From UBA5069 sp964560495 (GTDB taxonomy: Bacteria; Chloroflexota; Anaerolineae; Caldilineales; Caldilineaceae): 64,000 bases of DNA. The notes under the pieces were generated by a model, which was given only the letters and a program-made list of their open reading frames with translations, made no database searches and was not told where the DNA came from. Position numbers and translations under genes: made by a program. Location: contig CAZLMM010000005.1 in NCBI GenBank assembly GCA_964560495.1, forward strand, positions 62,001 to 126,000. The letters run 5' to 3'. Below, piece by piece: positions 59,929 through 64,000 of the stretch; position 1 is the stretch's first letter; each line of letters begins with the position of its first letter.

Positions 59929-61686
59929 TCACGCCGTTTCGGCCTCGCTGCGATGAACCAGCTCCCAGCCGTTGTAGACCAGAACGAGTTTTTTCAGCGG
60001 CACGCGGGCGGCGACCGCGGCGGCGCGCGGGTCGTTGGCGTAGCGGCGCAGTTGGGCCTCCGCCTCGGCGATCTTCTCTTGCAGCCTGGCCGCAGTGAAG
60101 TCGTTGCGGGCGATGTACTTCAACTCCACAAAATAGCCGAACTGCATGTCTGGATAGCGCGCCAGGAACGGCTCCAGGTAGAAATCGACAAAGCCGCCGC
60201 CCATTTCCTTCTCCGACCAGGTGAGATAGAGCTCGGTGATGTTGAGATAGGCCAGGAGAAAGCCCTGGATGACCTTCTCGCCGTTCAGATAATCGCGCAC
60301 CGAGGTCTGCTGCTCGATGTTGGCCGCGATGAAATCGAAGACGGGCTGCCACTCGCCGTCGTAGGCCATGCCGCGCACCAGGTTCGCCAGCCGCCACAAA
60401 TCCAGGCGGAAGATGTCTACGTCATAATAGCTGTCGCGGATGTAGCTATACATCAGGTTCTTGATGGTCAGGTTGGGGATGCGCAGCAGCGGCGCGCCGG
60501 CGCGCTCACCGGCGAAGGTGAGCAGGCCAAAGTAATAGAGCAGCGAGATGAAGTTCTCCGGTTGCAGCAGGCGATCCAGAGGGAAGCTGAGGCTGATGTT
60601 GGAGACAATCTCATCGGTTTCGATGATCTCTTTGAGCCGACTGAAGTTGCCATTGAGCCGGCGATCCACCGTGATCAAGTGACGCAACTTGGTGTAGTCA
60701 ATGCGCACGTTCTGGTCGATCATGGAGTCGGGCATGCGCTGTTGGCCGGTAGTCTGCAAGACGAAATAGAGCACCATGTCGGAGTTGAACATGGGCGTTT
60801 GCACGACGCGGCCAAAGCGATAGTTGTCACACCACTCATGGAGCAGCGCCATGGATTCATCCACGCTCAGGGGCAGCGCGCCCGCCTCGTGATAATGGGT
60901 GAGCATGGCGCGCGTCTCCTCGGCGGTGAAGCCGATCATCTCATCGAAACGTGAGTCCAGGCTGATGTTCGTTCCCACATTGAAGCCGCTGCTCACGTCG
61001 TCCATGGCAATGGGCGAAACGCCGGTGATAAAGAGCCGGGTCAAACCAGAAATCTGACCTGCGGTTGCGCCCTTGAGCAGGTTGAAGAAATAGCGATAGA
61101 ATCCGGCGCCGTGGGTCAGGTTGTGATACGCCTCTGCGCCAGTGGTGGTGAGGATGGTGTTGGCAAAGTTATCGTATTCGTCGATGAGGAGAAAGACTTT
61201 CAGGTTGCGCTCGCCAGCATGAAAGAAGATGGCGCGCAGCCGCTCTTCCGTACTTGACCTGCTCAGAATGTCCTTGCGTTCAGCCTCGTCAAAGAATCGC
61301 CTGTAGCGTTCGAGAAAACCGCGCACCACCAAATCCCCATTGTCTTCGAAGGATTGCTGTACAACACGGACGTCTGGATTGACCAACGAGAAGTTGAGAA
61401 ACATGACCAGATAGCTGTTGCGTTCTGCGGTGGGACGCTCCCCGATGAAGGTGTCCCCAAAGAGCGCGTCGAAATCGTCGGCCAAATTCACATCATAATA
61501 GTGTTGCAGCACCGACAGCCAGAGTGACTTGCCGAAGCGGCGCGGGCGGATCAGAAACAGAAAATATGGCTGCGCTTCGATGAGCGGCAAGAAGCGCGTT
61601 TTGTCCACGTAGTAGGAGTTGTCCTGGCGCATGCGCCCATAGTCGGCCAGACCATAGGGAATGCGCTTGAGCGGTTGATTGGTCAT
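59929..61686 (-). CDS. AAA-ATPase-like/PD-(D/E)XK nuclease-domain protein
   Basis: A 585-residue protein of the AAA-ATPase_like plus DUF1703-type group. RPRRFGKSLWLS is the Walker A region (residues 47-58) and VFLLIDEYDNFA the Walker B. Typical family contexts NSYYVDKTRFLPLI and GLTRLFITGVSPIAMDD are present. The C-terminal domain has FVDFYLEP and FGYFVELKYI, matching the D...ExK motif of PD-(D/E)XK nucleases. These multi-copy proteins are common in Bacteroidota, Chloroflexota and fungi-associated bacteria; their role, possibly defence or mobile-element related, is unproven. Confidence 0.9.
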   Translation of the reverse strand: MTNQPLKRIPYGLADYGRMRQDNSYYVDKTRFLPLIEAQPYFLFLIRPRRFGKSLWLSVLQHYYDVNLADDFDALFGDTFIGERPTAERNSYLVMFLNFSLVNPDVRVVQQSFEDNGDLVVRGFLERYRRFFDEAERKDILSRSSTEERLRAIFFHAGERNLKVFLLIDEYDNFANTILTTTGAEAYHNLTHGAGFYRYFFNLLKGATAGQISGLTRLFITGVSPIAMDDVSSGFNVGTNISLDSRFDEMIGFTAEETRAMLTHYHEAGALPLSVDESMALLHEWCDNYRFGRVVQTPMFNSDMVLYFVLQTTGQQRMPDSMIDQNVRIDYTKLRHLITVDRRLNGNFSRLKEIIETDEIVSNISLSFPLDRLLQPENFISLLYYFGLLTFAGERAGAPLLRIPNLTIKNLMYSYIRDSYYDVDIFRLDLWRLANLVRGMAYDGEWQPVFDFIAANIEQQTSVRDYLNGEKVIQGFLLAYLNITELYLTWSEKEMGGGFVDFYLEPFLARYPDMQFGYFVELKYIARNDFTAARLQEKIAEAEAQLRRYANDPRAAAVAARVPLKKLVLVYNGWELVHRSEAETA

Positions 61687-61964
61687 GTTGCGTCGCCCTC
61701 GTGATGAGCGAATAAGGCGGTGATCCTGGCCTCAGTATAGCTCAGTATAGCAAAGAAATTGTCATTTGTCGTGCCGGCAAGGGTACAATGCGGCGTGGCG
61801 ATCACAATTGTGTAATCTTTGCGTTCACACCGGGCAAGAAACCTGCGCAACCATGAGCCGTCGGCGTTTGTAAAAAACGTTCAGTGCGCGCGCCCTCGTG
61901 CGCGCCATCTGCACGAAGGCGTGCCGGGTCATCTTTTGAGGACAAATGAAAGGCAGCAGCGACC
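61687..61964. other. Divergent intergenic region before the OmpR-type pair
   Basis: No gene is supported. CACAATTGTG (61803-61812) is a perfect 10-bp palindrome that could be an operator. TTGTCA and TACAAT near 61760-61790 are spaced 19 bases, a weak promoter candidate. A GC-rich inverted repeat (GCGCGC..GTGCGCGC type) lies near 61887-61905. Confidence 0.4.
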
Positions 61965-62654
61965 ATGAACAGCACGATTTTGGTTGTAGAAGACGAGCGC
62001 AGCATCAGCGAGGTGGTGAGCCTCTATCTAACGCGCGCTGGCTATCAGGTGAAGGCGATCCACGATGGCGCCGCTGCGCTCAAATGGCTGGCTCAAAACA
62101 ACCCGGACCTGGTCGTGCTCGACCTGATGCTGCCGGGAGTGGATGGCCTGGAGATCACCCGCAGACTGCGCGCCGTGGGCGACACACCCATCATCATGCT
62201 GACTGCCCGGCGCGAAGAGACCGACCGCATCATCGGCCTGGAGATGGGCGCCGACGACTACGTAGTCAAACCCTTCAGCCCCCAGGAGTTGGTAAGCCGA
62301 GTGCGCGCGGTGCTGCGCCGGGTGCAGATCGGCCAGCAGCAGACAGGCGGCGCAAAGGTGCTGTCCTTCTCAGAGATGACCATCGACCCCGGCACGCGCC
62401 TGGCGACAGTGCGGGGAGTCGAGCTAACCTTGACCGCCAGGGAGTTCGATCTGCTCTATCTCATGGCGAGCCACCCCAGGCAGGTCTTCAACCGGGACCA
62501 GCTCCTCGACCGGGTGTGGGGCGAGACCGAGTACATCGACCCCAGCACGGTGACGGTGCACGTGCGGCGTCTGCGTGAGAAGATTGAACGCGACCCATCC
62601 AACCCGCTCCACATCCACACGGTCTGGGGCGTTGGCTACAAGTTCGAGCCGTAG
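61965..62654 (+). CDS. OmpR/PhoB-family response regulator
   Basis: A 229-residue two-domain regulator. Receiver domain: Glu9/Asp10 acidic pair, phosphoacceptor Asp53 (VVLDLMLP), Thr80 and Lys102 (VVKPFSP). Winged-helix domain: ELTLTAREFDLLYLMASHPR, DRVWGETEYIDPSTVTVHVR, then RTVWGVGYKFEP-like end (HTVWGVGYKFEP). Phosphorylation by the adjacent kinase should allow DNA binding as a dimer. The targets are unknown; the gene is followed after 15 bases by its kinase. Confidence 0.95.
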   Translation: MNSTILVVEDERSISEVVSLYLTRAGYQVKAIHDGAAALKWLAQNNPDLVVLDLMLPGVDGLEITRRLRAVGDTPIIMLTARREETDRIIGLEMGADDYVVKPFSPQELVSRVRAVLRRVQIGQQQTGGAKVLSFSEMTIDPGTRLATVRGVELTLTAREFDLLYLMASHPRQVFNRDQLLDRVWGETEYIDPSTVTVHVRRLREKIERDPSNPLHIHTVWGVGYKFEP

Positions 62655-62669
62655 AGAGGATGATCCGTC

Positions 62670-63962
62670 ATGGTGATTCAACCTGCTCGCCAACCCGTCG
62701 GCCTGTTGCTGCGCTTCCTTGGCGGAATCGTGGCGGTCGTGGCGTTGACGCTGGCGATCTTCGTCGTCTTGATGAGTCCGCCGCTGGCGGAATTCCAGGC
62801 CATGACCCTCTTTCTCTCGGCGACGGCCCTGGCCTCCCTGATTGCAGGCTATGTCGCCTATCGCTGGGGGCTGCTCGCCCGTTCACCCAGCCTGAAATGG
62901 GCGCTCCTGGGCAGCTATGTCCTGTCCAGCATCCTCACCTTTGTCAATGTGTGGGTGACGGCGCGTCTTATGTTCATCAACACCCACGACCTCACCCTGG
63001 CGACGATCCTGCTGGTCTTCGCCGCCGGCATCGCCACTGCTTTGGGCTACTTCCTCTCCGCCACGGTCACAGACAACATCACCGCCTTGTGCGACGGCGC
63101 ACGGGCCATCGAGGCGGGCAATCTTTCGGCGCGGGTGGCTGTACAGGGCGTCAGCGAGGTGGCCGACCTGGGACGCGCGTTCAACCGCATGGCGGCTCAA
63201 CTGGAGAGCGCAGCAGCGCGACAGGCTGAGCTCGACACCCTACGCCGCGACCTCATCGCCTGGGTCGGCCACGATCTGCGCACGCCGTTGGCCTCGGTGC
63301 GGGCCATCGTCGAGGCCCTGGCAGACGGCGTGGTGACCGATGCGCCCACCATGGATCGCTACTTGCGCACCGCCAAGCGTGATATCGCCGCGCTCTCCAG
63401 CTTGATCGACGACCTCTTCGAGATGGCGCAGATGGACGCAGGTGGGCTGCGGCTGGAGCGCCAATGGGTTTCCATCAGCGACCTGATCTCGGACACGCTG
63501 GAAAGCTTTGCCGCGGCCGCGGCAGAGAAGAACATCGCTCTGGGCGGCGGTGTGGGGCCGGGGGTGGACCCAGTCTGGTGCGATGCGCGCTACGTGGGGC
63601 GGGTGCTCAACAATCTGGTGGGCAACAGTTTGCGTCACACGCCGCCTGGCGGCCAGGCGCTGGTTCATGCTTATCATCGCCCCAGCGAAGTGCTGGTGGT
63701 GGTCAGCGACAGCGGCGAGGGCATCCGTCGCGAAGACCTGCCCCATGTCTTCGACCGTTTCTACCGGGGCGAAAAATCACGCAGCCGCGCCACAGGAGGC
63801 GCCGGCCTGGGATTAGCCATCGCCAAAGGGATCGTCGAAGCCCACGGCGGTCGGATCGGCGTGACATCGGAATGGGGACGTGGAACCCAGTTCACCTTCA
63901 CCCTGCCCGGCGGTCATCAGACAGCGCGAGAAAATCCACTATTCGCGGCGCGAAATCGGTGA
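62670..63962 (+). CDS. Membrane sensor histidine kinase
   Basis: A 430-residue kinase with two or more N-terminal membrane helices and no large periplasmic domain (LLLRFLGGIVAVVALTLAIF, FLSATALASLIAGYVAY, LLGSYVLSSILTFVNVWV, TILLVFAAGIATALGYFL). A HAMP domain follows (NITALCDGARAIEAGNLSARV). HisKA has WVGHDLRTPLASV with phosphoacceptor His201; the ATPase domain has NNLVGNSLRH, DSGEGI and GAGLGLAIAKG. The short extracytoplasmic loops suggest sensing within the membrane. It pairs with the preceding OmpR-type regulator. Confidence 0.94.
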   Translation: MVIQPARQPVGLLLRFLGGIVAVVALTLAIFVVLMSPPLAEFQAMTLFLSATALASLIAGYVAYRWGLLARSPSLKWALLGSYVLSSILTFVNVWVTARLMFINTHDLTLATILLVFAAGIATALGYFLSATVTDNITALCDGARAIEAGNLSARVAVQGVSEVADLGRAFNRMAAQLESAAARQAELDTLRRDLIAWVGHDLRTPLASVRAIVEALADGVVTDAPTMDRYLRTAKRDIAALSSLIDDLFEMAQMDAGGLRLERQWVSISDLISDTLESFAAAAAEKNIALGGGVGPGVDPVWCDARYVGRVLNNLVGNSLRHTPPGGQALVHAYHRPSEVLVVVSDSGEGIRREDLPHVFDRFYRGEKSRSRATGGAGLGLAIAKGIVEAHGGRIGVTSEWGRGTQFTFTLPGGHQTARENPLFAARNR

Positions 63963-64000
63963 GCGCGGTCAGACCAACAGCAAACGCCTCTTTCTGACAG
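63963..64000. other. Window end without a called gene
   Basis: The last 38 bases after the kinase stop hold no feature that can be supported. Confidence 0.6.

Overview
The window looks like a chromosomal segment of a Chloroflexota bacterium, probably Caldilineae- or Anaerolineae-like. This is an inference from several things seen in the sequence: moderately high G+C, large secreted proteins built of PPC or DUF11-like repeats that end in a short L-P motif near the C-terminus, ABC sugar-uptake operons, a XisH/XisI pair, very large GAF-rich sensor kinases, and several families of dispersed palindromic intergenic repeats. No rRNA, tRNA, CRISPR array, transposase or prophage gene was seen.

Region 1 (1-10856) encodes cell-surface proteins: a gingipain-type (C25) caspase-fold protease cut by the window start, a second caspase-like secreted protein (DUF6345-like), a small lipoprotein, and a 1279-residue adhesin-like protein with ten tandem repeats. 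Citrate synthase follows (10997-12286). A minus-strand group then holds a GNAT acetyltransferase, a SpoIID/LytB-family gene broken by one in-frame TAG, and a secreted beta-propeller protein.

Region 2 (16510-28936) is a catabolic locus. A minus-strand directon runs from a GntR/FCD regulator through a class III aminotransferase, FAD oxidoreductase, GH4 glycosidase, ABC importer (binding protein and two permeases) and SDR dehydrogenase to a NamZ-type exo-muramidase. An IlvD/Edd sugar-acid dehydratase is divergent. The same TTGTATACAA palindrome lies at both divergent 5' ends, which suggests one regulon for uptake and oxidation of an amino-sugar or sugar acid, possibly derived from peptidoglycan.

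Region 3 (29023-46847) is mixed. It contains two toxin-antitoxin-like PIN modules, a mercuric-reductase/lipoamide-dehydrogenase-like flavoprotein, a TauE/SafE permease, a three-gene group with a truncated haemoglobin, a minus-strand run of PreP-like M16 protease, XisH, XisI, ABC-F ATPase and C45 acyltransferase-like protein, a secreted intradiol dioxygenase, a flavodoxin, a TIM-barrel isomerase, a Gfo/Idh/MocA oxidoreductase, and many hairpin repeats.

Region 4 (47138-58680) is the most unusual part: six tightly packed plus-strand genes. They encode an S1-S1-REC-GAF-histidine kinase, a 1628-residue REC-(GAF)n-histidine kinase, a REC protein fused to an aminoglycoside-phosphotransferase-like kinase, a CHAT (caspase-like) protease, a divergent Nudix protein, and a P-loop NTPase with an OmpR-type winged helix. 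I interpret it as a phosphorelay-controlled CHAT-protease system, possibly for stress response or defence.

Region 5 (58707-63962) holds an MFS transporter, an AAA-ATPase-like/PD-(D/E)XK protein, and a classical OmpR-type two-component pair.
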